This document shows positions 1 through 6,882 of a DNA stretch of 16,329 nt, one piece after another (within the stretch, counting starts at the first letter, position 1; every line of letters begins with the position of its first letter). The notes beneath the pieces are model-generated. The model did no database searches. It was given only the letters and a program-made list of their open reading frames with translations, and was not told where the DNA came from. The DNA comes from JAYWDA01 sp043747555. Lineage in GTDB: Bacteria; Bdellovibrionota; Bdellovibrionia; Bdellovibrionales; Bdellovibrionaceae. Both the position numbers and the translations under genes were made by a program. The stretch covers positions 1-16,329 of the forward strand of contig JAYTOY010000090.1 of NCBI GenBank assembly GCA_043747555.1, read 5' to 3'.

Positions 1-238
1 TTTTTTCATCCCTTGCTCTCTTTCTCCAGACTTCCTGCCTGGGCGTGTTACCACACTTTTGAGAGCTTTCAAATGGCTAGGTTTTTGGGGGGAGGGTCAG
101 AAGTTGAAGAAGCAGAATATTTTGATCAGATTATAAGCTTTGCTGATTTGTTAATGTAAACCCAATACAATTGGTTAGAAACGCATCGCCCACTGGCTAC
201 TATTTAATTTTCTTTAAAATATCAATTAAATATTTTGG
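1..238. other. Left-edge region without a confident gene
   Basis: No complete gene is visible. On the minus strand an ATG at 9-7 is followed by two lysine codons and leaves the window, so a leftward gene with a signal-peptide-like start could begin here; its ribosome site is poor (AAGG one base before the ATG). On the plus strand a frame is open from base 1 to a TAA at 157-159, which could be the tail of a rightward gene. The two readings are not both likely. A candidate minus-strand promoter at 130-160 favours the leftward gene. An AT-only hairpin (arms 216-222 and 230-236) follows the stop of the neighbouring gene, but it lacks a GC stem and is weak as a terminator. Confidence 0.4.
130..160 (-). 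promoter_or_regulatory. Candidate promoter reading left
   Basis: On the minus strand a perfect TATAAT lies at 135-130. A TTTACA, five of six matches to the -35 consensus, lies at 160-155. The spacer is 19 bases, longer than the preferred 17, which lowers confidence. Transcription would start near 123 and reach the possible ATG at 9. The AT-rich surroundings make a chance match possible. Confidence 0.35.
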
Positions 239-1783
239 TTAAAAATTAGACGAATAGCTTCTAAGAGCTTCGACTTCTTTACGAAGTGCGCCTCGGGCGT
301 CTCCGCTGGGGGCCGAGCCCAGCAGCAATTCCACTTCCTTGATTCTGTCGGCATAATTCAAGGACTTATCGATTCTTGCTTTTTGTTGAAAGGCTTCGGC
401 TCTAAGAAGGCCACCGCGATCAGTGATCGGGTATTCTATCGAAGTTAAAACAGCGTCATACTTTGCAATATCTAGATTAGAAACCGCCATATAAGCGTTA
501 TCAAAAAACAGTTTTGTTTGAGCGCGCTCATTGAGGATCGCAATATCGGCTTTGCTAATTTTATTAAAATCAAATTCGGCATCAATCGCTTTTTTAATCG
601 TTTCAAGCTTTGATTTTGCGTCATTTAAACTGGTTGGAAGTTCATTCAGACGCAGATCTCTCTTTAAATTTTCTGGAGCTTTTGCAAATAAAGTTAAAAA
701 ATTAACTTTTGCGCCTGGGTTCATTAGATTTTCTAAAACTTTTTGCCGAGACCTAAATTTAACAGCTTCATCCAATTGGTTTGGAATCTGAAAATCACAC
801 TCTTTTTTTCCTATAGCACTGACTTTAGAAACATCTTTAAGAGGGCAACTGGCATTGGCCTGGCCGCTTTCAACACACTTCATATACTCGATCGCTGCTT
901 TAACTTTTTCAGAGGTCCCAGCGCAGCCTAATTTATTAGAAAGGTCGCTCGATCCTTTACTAGATGAAATAAAAATAGGTGATGAACTTTTTGGAAGAGT
1001 TAAACAGGCGGCCGTCCCATAAGTACTATTTTTTGGCGAGATGGCTTGAAACTTATGGATTGCTTCCTGCGTTGAAGTCGACGCCAATATTGATTTCTCG
1101 GCGTTCATCGCCTTTCTAATAAAAGTATGTCCACTGGGGTTATCTTGCAGAAATCCAGTATTCTCATAACCGACAATGTAATTAGCATTGGGAAAAGCCG
1201 TCTTCCAGACACCGCCAAGATCTTCAGGAATCGCAGACCGACAGCCCAATAGATAGACTGATGAAACCTGATCTCGGCCTTTCAATGACTTCACGGCCTC
1301 TAAAAAACCATCTACTGGAATATTGCCAAATTCGCCATAAAATTGTGAGGAATGATCTTGAGTTTGCCTGACATGGTGGCCCGAAACCATGACTGAAGAA
1401 ATTGTACCTGGCGGCAAAGATGCAAAATCTTTTTGTAAGGCTTCGACGTTATAAACTTGGTCAGGATTTTTCTTTTGCTCTTTTAAACTTAAATATTCGG
1501 ACTGTATTTTCTGGCAGCCATCGGCTGAAGAAATTTTGCATTTTTGTTCATAAAGTTCGGCTTTGGCTTGTATTTTGTCTTCCAATATCGTGTCTGCATC
1601 GGCTCGGCTGACATAATTTCCATGTTCTAAAGGCAATAAAATAAGCTTTTCCGCAGGTCTTCTTTTTGCCAGCTCTGCTCGGACAACAGCAATTTCTGCA
1701 TCGACGTGATTCAAATCAACAAAAACGACATCAGCAAAAACAAGGGTAGGAAAAATAGAAAGAAGAAGGAAGATTTTCTTCAT
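239..1783 (-). CDS. Secreted caspase-fold (clan CD-like) putative cysteine peptidase
   Basis: This is a 514-residue protein with a clear Sec signal peptide (MKK, hydrophobic core to about residue 16, VFA then D at 17-18). In the N-terminal half, a predicted beta strand ends in SGHH (134-137), and after a glycine-bearing loop (YGEFG, 150-154) a second strand ends in LLGCRSA (178-184). This order, SGH then a Cys at the end of the next strand, is the arrangement of the His/Cys dyad in caspase, gingipain and CHAT-type folds, so His136 and Cys181 are the proposed catalytic pair. A further strand reads YIVGYENTG (202-210). Residues 330-514 are mostly predicted helix without a recognised domain. Cysteines at 82, 90, 260, 287, 303, 313 and 329 could form disulfides outside the cytoplasm. 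The start overlaps the stop of the upstream gene by ATGA, with GAGG ten bases before it. Function is inferred from motifs only; an inactive homologue is possible. Confidence 0.75.
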   Translation of the reverse strand: MKKIFLLLSIFPTLVFADVVFVDLNHVDAEIAVVRAELAKRRPAEKLILLPLEHGNYVSRADADTILEDKIQAKAELYEQKCKISSADGCQKIQSEYLSLKEQKKNPDQVYNVEALQKDFASLPPGTISSVMVSGHHVRQTQDHSSQFYGEFGNIPVDGFLEAVKSLKGRDQVSSVYLLGCRSAIPEDLGGVWKTAFPNANYIVGYENTGFLQDNPSGHTFIRKAMNAEKSILASTSTQEAIHKFQAISPKNSTYGTAACLTLPKSSSPIFISSSKGSSDLSNKLGCAGTSEKVKAAIEYMKCVESGQANASCPLKDVSKVSAIGKKECDFQIPNQLDEAVKFRSRQKVLENLMNPGAKVNFLTLFAKAPENLKRDLRLNELPTSLNDAKSKLETIKKAIDAEFDFNKISKADIAILNERAQTKLFFDNAYMAVSNLDIAKYDAVLTSIEYPITDRGGLLRAEAFQQKARIDKSLNYADRIKEVELLLGSAPSGDARGALRKEVEALRSYSSNF

Positions 1784-2148
1784 GGGCGATAAACCTCAGA
1801 AGCAATTTGACGGGCCTTCTGCAGTGAAGACTTTGAAAAAGAAGAATATTTATTTATAAATGCGGCTTCGGTCAGAAAATGGCTGTCATAAATAAAATCA
1901 AAAGCATCAATGTTTTTAAAATTAATCAAGGGGCTCATTTTTGCAAATGCACGTAGGGTTTTCTGATGAAAATCTTTTTGTGATTGATCAGGGCTAACGA
2001 CATGAGGCGATAGAGAGCTACTTTTTAAAATTTTCTCGGAAGTTGAATTTAAGGGAATGACCTGAAATTCAGTGGCAAAGGCGCAATAGCCAAAAAGAAG
2101 TGTGAAAATAAAAGCAAAAAAATTGGTAAAATGCCCTCTTAAGATCAT
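1780..2148 (-). CDS. Small secreted or lipid-free periplasmic protein, unknown function
   Basis: This 122-residue protein has a hydrophobic N-terminal segment (about residues 9-23) ending in AFA at 23-25, a good signal peptidase I site. The mature part is about 97 residues, with a low-complexity serine-rich stretch (residues 35-55) and a helical C-terminal half, and no family is recognised. Its TGA stop overlaps the ATG of the caspase-like gene (ATGA, 1783-1780), so the two are probably translated together and may act together. A role as chaperone, propeptide or inhibitor of the larger protein is a guess from position alone. There is no Shine-Dalgarno sequence before the ATG, and a perfect TATAAT sits so close upstream that the transcript may be leaderless. 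Confidence 0.7.
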   Translation of the reverse strand: MILRGHFTNFFAFIFTLLFGYCAFATEFQVIPLNSTSEKILKSSSLSPHVVSPDQSQKDFHQKTLRAFAKMSPLINFKNIDAFDFIYDSHFLTEAAFINKYSSFSKSSLQKARQIASEVYRP

Positions 2149-2153
2149 TATTT

Positions 2154-2159
2154 ATTATA
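2154..2159 (-). promoter_or_regulatory. Candidate -10 box for the two-gene secreted unit
   Basis: A perfect TATAAT on the minus strand ends five bases before the ATG at 2148. The predicted transcription start falls on or next to the start codon. The -35 position (2177-2182, TTTCGT) is a poor match, so this rests mainly on the -10 box and on the 74-base gap from the upstream amidotransferase gene. Confidence 0.4.
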
Positions 2160-2222
2160 ACCAGGGTTTTATGTTCACGAAACTAGGGATTGATCTCGCC
2201 TTACCTTAAGTCTGCTCGACCA

Positions 2223-2906
2223 TCATCTTGGTGCAAGGGCAAAAGCATGAAGGATTTCGAAGTACCAGCGCTGAAGCTCAGGCTGATACTGATTTCCATC
2301 AATTATTTGTTGGGCCGATTGAACAAAGGGACCTGAAGGCAGCTTTTCTTGAGAGCATTCTACGACCCAGGCCTGGGTGCTTTCTGGATGAAATTGAAAC
2401 CCAATTGCATTTTTCCCCCACAAAAAAGCCTGATTTTGACAAGCTTTAGAACTAGCAAAAGAAACGGCACCTTTTGGAGTTTCAAACGAATAGCCGTGAT
2501 ATTGAAATGGTATCAAGATATCTAATGGGTTGCCTTTTAATGAGCTCGGCAAATTTAACTCAACAGACCACCAGCCAACTTCCCAGGTTTTATGTTTACC
2601 GACGTGAGCTCCAAGGGCTTCAGCCATCAGTTGTCCCCCAAGGCAAAGACCAACTACTTTTTTATTTTCTTGCAGAGCTGATTTAATCAATTTTTTTTCC
2701 GACGTAAGCCAGGAGTATTTATCTTCTTCGTCCACATTCATTTCGCCACCGCAAATGATTAAAAGGTCGAAGGTATCTAATAAAGGAAGAATCGGATTCG
2801 GTTTAAAAAACTGAGTTATCGTGAAAGGAATATTTTCAGACTCTAACCACTCGATCGTCGATCCAGGAGTGGTGCTAGCTGTGTGTTGTAAAATATGAGC
2901 CTTCAT
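2223..2906 (-). CDS. Class I glutamine amidotransferase-like protein (GMP synthase GATase-type)
   Basis: This 227-residue protein is a stand-alone glutaminase domain of the class I (triad) family, which releases ammonia from glutamine for a partner enzyme or acts on gamma-glutamyl compounds. The triad is complete: nucleophile Cys88 in GLCLGGQ, and His173 and Glu175 in FQFHPES. The ICGGEMNVDEED segment near 51-62 and the KTWEVGWW segment near 106-113 are typical of the GMP-synthase-like subgroup that includes YfeJ-type proteins. No synthetase domain is attached, so the acceptor reaction cannot be told from sequence. The ATG overlaps the stop of pgeF (ATGA, 2906-2903), which indicates coupled translation. 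It is the last gene of the long operon. Confidence 0.85.
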   Translation of the reverse strand: MKAHILQHTASTTPGSTIEWLESENIPFTITQFFKPNPILPLLDTFDLLIICGGEMNVDEEDKYSWLTSEKKLIKSALQENKKVVGLCLGGQLMAEALGAHVGKHKTWEVGWWSVELNLPSSLKGNPLDILIPFQYHGYSFETPKGAVSFASSKACQNQAFLWGKNAIGFQFHPESTQAWVVECSQEKLPSGPFVQSAQQIIDGNQYQPELQRWYFEILHAFALAPR

Positions 2907-3595
2907 TTTCGCACCACAAAACTGAGTTGTCGTCCGGCGTGTTCTTTGTCCCGCCGAAAGGAATGAAAGCGAAGATCTGAAAACGTATCTAAGAGTAAAT
3001 TGAAGACTTGATCAGAGGGAATATCAAATTCCGAGATCTGTAATTTAACGATGGCATTTAAGTCGACAAGAAACTTAGCGTTTGAATTAGGTCGCGCGAT
3101 CCAACCCTGGGCCGATGGGTCAATTTTTGTACTTGAGGACATCAACTTTAAAGATACGTCTGGCCCAACCTCGAAACTGTTTTGCTGAATATGTGGTCCC
3201 ACGATCACAAAAATTTCTTCGGCCTTGGCTCCGCGGGAAATCAGTTGGTGAAGCGCTTGCGGTATAATTCGAGAAGCCACGCCCCGCCAGCCTGCATGCA
3301 GTGCCATGACTGTCATTGAATGCGGATGAACAACTAAAACAGGAACACAGTCGGCTGTTGCCACTAGCATGGCGGCCTTCTTCAAGTGAGTTGAATGACC
3401 ATCAGCTTCAACGATGGGCTCTTCAAAATTTTGCCATTCATGCAACTGATCGCCATGCGTTTGTTTAATTTTTAAGAACTGATACTGAGGGTAAGTTTTT
3501 TGCAGATTCTCTAGGCTTGAATCTTTTTTGCCAAAGAAGAAAAAAAAAGCGGGAGAGTTAATTTCAAATCCTATATCTGTTTCTTTGATAAACAT
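2903..3595 (-). CDS. pgeF: Laccase-domain multicopper-like protein, purine nucleoside phosphorylase family
   Basis: This is a member of the YfiH/PgeF (DUF152) family, about 230 residues and so normal length. Members act as purine nucleoside phosphorylases or deaminases, and in E. coli PgeF prevents mistakes in peptidoglycan peptide assembly. The three metal ligands are visible: His47 in QTHGD, Cys83 in ADCVPV and His100 in ALHAGWRG, followed by VGPHI. The start was set at the ATG at 3595, since GGGGG lies seven bases upstream. An in-frame ATG at 3613 would add six residues and overlap the pseudouridine synthase gene, but it has no ribosome site. A run of nine Ts (3548-3540) encodes part of a five-phenylalanine stretch near the N-terminus. 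The stop overlaps the amidotransferase start. Confidence 0.88.
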   Translation of the reverse strand: MFIKETDIGFEINSPAFFFFFGKKDSSLENLQKTYPQYQFLKIKQTHGDQLHEWQNFEEPIVEADGHSTHLKKAAMLVATADCVPVLVVHPHSMTVMALHAGWRGVASRIIPQALHQLISRGAKAEEIFVIVGPHIQQNSFEVGPDVSLKLMSSSTKIDPSAQGWIARPNSNAKFLVDLNAIVKLQISEFDIPSDQVFNLLLDTFSDLRFHSFRRDKEHAGRQLSFVVRK

Positions 3596-3596
3596 T

Positions 3597-4553
3597 CTAT
3601 AGCCCCCATCCATGAATTAACTTTAAATCTTCCTCCGGCCAATCTTTTTTGAAAAATAGTTTTTCACCGGTCTGTGGGTGAACAAATCCGAGCTCGGCAG
3701 CATGAAGATAAAACCGAGGAAGTTCCCTTTTTGACCCATACAAAATATCACCGACAACGGGAATACCCAATTCGGATAAGTGCACTCGTATTTGATGAGT
3801 TCGACCTGTTTCAAGCTTCAGCTCCATATAATGAAGTTGAGCATGAGTTTTCAAAATTTTGAAATGGGTTTTTGACCATTTGCCAACTTCAGGTGCGGGC
3901 TCGATGTCGGTTAATATTTTTTTGGTCTTTGGGTCACGCACTGAAGCAAATTTTTTGCGATGGTTGGGATGGCGAGCCAAATAGCTTTCATAATAGCCCG
4001 TAGAATGTTTTATCTTTCCCTCAACAACGGCAAAATATTTTCGATCAATACTGCGATCTTTAAATTGCTTGGCTAATTTTTCATGGCTTAAGTTGTTTTT
4101 AGCAATAACCAAAAGCCCACTGGTTTCTTTGTCAATCCGGTGCACTAATCCGGGGCGATCTAAAGCGGATCCTTCAGACAGATTGCTAGTATGGGCCAGA
4201 AGCGCGTTCACCAAAGTATCTGTGTAATGTCCTGCGGCTGGGTGAACGACCATTCCGGCAGGTTTATTCACGACAATCAGACAATCATCTTCAAACAAAA
4301 TATCTAATGGATGCTTCCAGGCCAGCAGCTCGGTCGGAGGCGGCGGCAGTATTTCAAATTCTAAAATATCCAGGGCTTGTAATATATAGGAAGCCTTGAC
4401 CACTTTTCCATTGACCAAAGCGGCGTCACCTTCAATAAGAAGTGCGGCCTGTGAACGCGAAGTTATTTCCGGAAGAAGGGATAATGCTTTATCCAGCCGA
4501 AGGCCTATCAGTTCCGCAGGCAGTAATTCTAACCGGATTTTTTGCGTGGACAT
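3597..4553 (-). CDS. rluD: RluD-family 23S rRNA pseudouridine synthase
   Basis: This 318-residue protein converts uridine to pseudouridine in RNA. It has an N-terminal S4-type RNA-binding domain (about 15-75, RLDKALSLLP to ILQALDILEF) and an RluA-family catalytic domain. The catalytic aspartate is Asp141 in HRIDKETSG, and the family motifs NKPAGMVVHP (96-105) and LETGRTHQIRVHL (247-259) are present. S4 plus RluA architecture and length fit RluD, which modifies helix 69 of 23S rRNA, but RluC or another paralogue cannot be excluded by eye. The ATG follows the stop of the upstream HTH gene after only two bases and has no clear Shine-Dalgarno sequence, so translation is probably coupled. Confidence 0.9.
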   Translation of the reverse strand: MSTQKIRLELLPAELIGLRLDKALSLLPEITSRSQAALLIEGDAALVNGKVVKASYILQALDILEFEILPPPPTELLAWKHPLDILFEDDCLIVVNKPAGMVVHPAAGHYTDTLVNALLAHTSNLSEGSALDRPGLVHRIDKETSGLLVIAKNNLSHEKLAKQFKDRSIDRKYFAVVEGKIKHSTGYYESYLARHPNHRKKFASVRDPKTKKILTDIEPAPEVGKWSKTHFKILKTHAQLHYMELKLETGRTHQIRVHLSELGIPVVGDILYGSKRELPRFYLHAAELGFVHPQTGEKLFFKKDWPEEDLKLIHGWGL

Positions 4554-4555
4554 TT

Positions 4556-5191
4556 TTATTTTAATTTGGCTTTATATTTTGTCATGTAGCTATCGGTGAC
4601 AATTTTTTCATTCAAATCAAGTTCGCGACAGAGCTGAATAATGTAACCGCGCACAAAAACAAGAGCGGGTAAATTTTCAGAATCCATGGACTCGATCGCT
4701 TTAACGTACCAGATATTAATTTTAGTTCTCTCGCACATTCTTTCAAGCGAGATATTTTTATATTCACGAACTTTCTTTAAAAGTTCGCCGTCCCAATCTT
4801 TGGCTTCTTTGATTTCGTGTTCAAAAACCTCATTGGTTTTAAATGCGGGCTTTGCAGTTAAAGATTTTGCTTCAGGAAATTGCGCTTTGCTGGCGTTAAG
4901 AATCGCTTCATAGGTTAAATCTTTGGCGATATCTTTTGTTGGACCTTTTGCCCCTAATAGTCGTTGATCATAAACTCCGCGAAGAGTTTTATTACCAATC
5001 ACCGAGAAGGCTTCTTCAATTAATGTTAAAAGCTCACGGGCTTCATTTTCAGAAAAGATTGTATAGATGGCAGGATTGTCACCAGAGTAGGTCAGCTTAG
5101 CGCGCTCGTAGGCTGTGGTGACTTCATGTTGGGCGGCATTCGTGCCCACTTCTAAAATTTCGTAATAGTTATATCGATTCGTAGTTATCAT
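4556..5191 (-). CDS. Degenerate J-like domain fused to RodZ-like helix-turn-helix
   Basis: This 211-residue protein appears to be cytoplasmic, with no membrane segment. Residues 9-80 resemble a J domain (YYEILEVG, then EAFSVIGNKTLRGVYDQRL), but the HPD tripeptide needed to stimulate Hsp70 is replaced by Ser-Gly-Asp (36-38), so it is unlikely to be a working DnaK co-chaperone. After a linker, residues 135-203 match the HTH_25 fold of RodZ (GELLKKVREYKNISLERMCERT, KAIES, FVRGYIIQLCREL). In RodZ this fold binds MreB and not DNA. Unlike RodZ, no transmembrane helix follows. It lies directly after the MinD-like ATPase, which suggests a partner or regulator of it. There is no ribosome site, and a small hairpin (5192-5210) abuts the ATG. 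Confidence 0.8.
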   Translation of the reverse strand: MITTNRYNYYEILEVGTNAAQHEVTTAYERAKLTYSGDNPAIYTIFSENEARELLTLIEEAFSVIGNKTLRGVYDQRLLGAKGPTKDIAKDLTYEAILNASKAQFPEAKSLTAKPAFKTNEVFEHEIKEAKDWDGELLKKVREYKNISLERMCERTKINIWYVKAIESMDSENLPALVFVRGYIIQLCRELDLNEKIVTDSYMTKYKAKLK

Positions 5192-5210
5192 CCGTAGTAT
5201 TATATTACGG
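5192..5210. repeat. Near-perfect inverted repeat across stop/start junction
   Basis: Arms 5192-5199 and 5203-5210 (ccgtagta / tattacgg) pair at seven of eight positions around a 3-base centre. The repeat covers the TAA of the ATPase gene (5202-5200) and ends one base before the ATG of the next gene. In the minus-strand RNA it would fold as a short hairpin next to the start codon, perhaps limiting initiation unless ribosomes arrive from upstream. Confidence 0.4.
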
Positions 5211-6141
5211 CGCGGAGCTCACTAGGATCAATAAGATGTTTGCAGATTGTTAAGAACTGTCCTGCTAAAGGGGTGAATGGTTGAGCGACTAAAACCGGTT
5301 CTCTATTTCGAACCGACTGCCACACCGCATTGTCGTAATCAACCGCACCCATATAATCAATACCAAGGTCGTAATATTTATTACAAACACTCTTCATACA
5401 ATAACCTAGATCGATATTTGATTGGCTTCGGGCCGAGTTGATCATCAAGCGAACTGGTGAGGTCATCATCGATTCAAAAAAATTGCTCTCAAAACCTGAA
5501 TTTTCTTTTAGATGGCTGCGAAAAGAAAAGTGCGAGCCTAAAACTTTTTGCCGGTGATCCCGCAAGGTTTTAATTAAAGTCGCGAAAGCCTGGGGTTGGC
5601 TGCCCTCTTGGACAGAATTGCAAATAAAGGATTCAATAAAGCGATAAGTTTTTTCAATACTGGTGGGCTCTGGTGTAGTGATAAGGATCTTTTCCTGCGC
5701 GGCTTTGAAAATCTGCAAATGACTTTCGGTACTGCCGGGGCCGAGATCAACCAGAACAAAATCAGCTGAAAGGCTTTTGATATCATTAATTAATTTCTCA
5801 ACTTGCCCAGGGCTAAACTCTGTTGGACTCCAGGCATCCCAAAATCCTTGAACGTAAGAAAGGTGTGGATAGGGTGATTGGATGACGGTTTCATTTAAAG
5901 TTTTTGAACCTTCAAGATAATTGCGCAGACTTGTGTGGGAAGGCTCGACGCCCAAAGCTGTGTGAAGATTAGCCCCCGTTAAATCCAAATCGATGATAAC
6001 AACAGAATGGCCCAATTTTGAAAGGGTCAGACCTAAGCTTGCAGAAATAAAAGTTTTACCGACGCCGCCTTTTCCAGAGGCAACGGCCCATAATTGAGCA
6101 GCTGATTTTTCTTTTTGCGATGTCATTTCGTGAAGACGCAT
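5200..6141 (-). CDS. MinD/ParA-family P-loop ATPase (FlhG-like)
   Basis: This 313-residue protein is a SIMIBI-class ATPase of the MinD/FlhG branch, enzymes that position cellular structures by ATP-dependent dimerisation. The deviant Walker A KGGVGKT (24-30) with the signature lysine, the switch segment IDLDLTGANLH (50-60) and Walker B VLVDLGPG (129-136) are intact. The C-terminal MINSARSQ (233-240) and the IDYMGAVDYD (261-270) and WQSVRNREPVL (274-284) stretches are FlhG-like. No amphipathic membrane-targeting helix is obvious at the C-terminus. There is no ParB, MinC or flagellar gene nearby, so its cargo is unknown; the adjoining J/RodZ-like protein is the best partner candidate. The start has only a weak ribosome site, 18 bases after tsaB. 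An ATG five codons later is possible. Confidence 0.87.
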   Translation of the reverse strand: MRLHEMTSQKEKSAAQLWAVASGKGGVGKTFISASLGLTLSKLGHSVVIIDLDLTGANLHTALGVEPSHTSLRNYLEGSKTLNETVIQSPYPHLSYVQGFWDAWSPTEFSPGQVEKLINDIKSLSADFVLVDLGPGSTESHLQIFKAAQEKILITTPEPTSIEKTYRFIESFICNSVQEGSQPQAFATLIKTLRDHRQKVLGSHFSFRSHLKENSGFESNFFESMMTSPVRLMINSARSQSNIDLGYCMKSVCNKYYDLGIDYMGAVDYDNAVWQSVRNREPVLVAQPFTPLAGQFLTICKHLIDPSELRAVI

Positions 6142-6159
6142 ACCCGAAGTAACCCTTTG

Positions 6160-6882
6160 TTAAAGCGAGGTAATAAATATTCCTCGCTTAGTTTCTTCGG
6201 CTTCAGAGGCGCGAATATAAAGGGGTACATATGATTTCCAGTCCAAGGTCAAACCACTCTGGACTTGAGTTGTTGCAAGTCGACCAAGTGTCGAAGCCAT
6301 CGGCTGATCAGACACTTGCAAATCTCTGCACATAAAATTTAAAATGTTTTCTGGAAAATAGCCTTCGTAGTTGCTAAAGCCGTCACCCACGACCAAACTT
6401 TTTTGCGTTAAAATTGAACCTAGACTTTTGACCGGGATCACTGCTGGACCAGAGATAAGCTCTGGATAAGACGTAATATTTTTAAACAGGCCGTAGTAAA
6501 CCATATTTTTATAGGCATTCAAAATTGAAAAAACTGGCAGTGCGGCTAATTCAGAAGGTAACTTTTTTTCAGCTGTCGCTGCTGCGAGAAGCGTTAAAGA
6601 ATCGATGGCGACCATTGGTTTTTTATAGCTGTAGGCCAAAGTTTTTCCGACATTTCCTGCGATCCGTAGGCCGGTAAAACTACCTGGACCTTTTCCAACA
6701 GCAAAGCAATCAATCTCGGAAAGCGAAACCCCGGCAATTTGCAAAATTTCTTCGATAAAAGTATTTAAAACTTCGCTGTGGGATCTTTGTTTTCCCGAAG
6801 ACTTTTCGGCAATGACTTTGCCATCGATCACTAGAGCAGCACTCCCCATAAGAGTGCTGGTTTCTAGAGCTAAGATCTTCAT
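6160..6882 (-). CDS. tsaB: tRNA t6A biosynthesis protein TsaB
   Basis: This 240-residue protein is the ASKHA-fold scaffold subunit that binds TsaD and TsaE to make threonylcarbamoyladenosine at position 37 of ANN-reading tRNAs. It starts with KILALETST (2-10), has the HSE segment (35-37) and carries the family hallmark GKGPGSFTGLRIA (63-75). TsaB keeps the fold but not the metal-binding histidines of TsaD, and none are seen here. Length is typical. The ATG overlaps the stop of rseP by one base (TAATG), so it is probably translated with rseP. TsaB genes are scattered in other genomes, and this location next to rseP is not the enterobacterial one. Confidence 0.93.
   Translation of the reverse strand: MKILALETSTLMGSAALVIDGKVIAEKSSGKQRSHSEVLNTFIEEILQIAGVSLSEIDCFAVGKGPGSFTGLRIAGNVGKTLAYSYKKPMVAIDSLTLLAAATAEKKLPSELAALPVFSILNAYKNMVYYGLFKNITSYPELISGPAVIPVKSLGSILTQKSLVVGDGFSNYEGYFPENILNFMCRDLQVSDQPMASTLGRLATTQVQSGLTLDWKSYVPLYIRASEAEETKRGIFITSL

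Noticed and set aside
1..159. Plus-strand frame open from the left edge to TAA
   Set aside because: The 52-codon tail shows no recognised domain and conflicts with a possible leftward promoter and ATG in the same bases. It could be a real gene end but cannot be supported from this window.
216..236. AT-only hairpin after the caspase-like gene as terminator
   Set aside because: The arms aaaatat/atatttt have no GC pairs and no U tract follows on the minus strand, so it is a poor intrinsic terminator.
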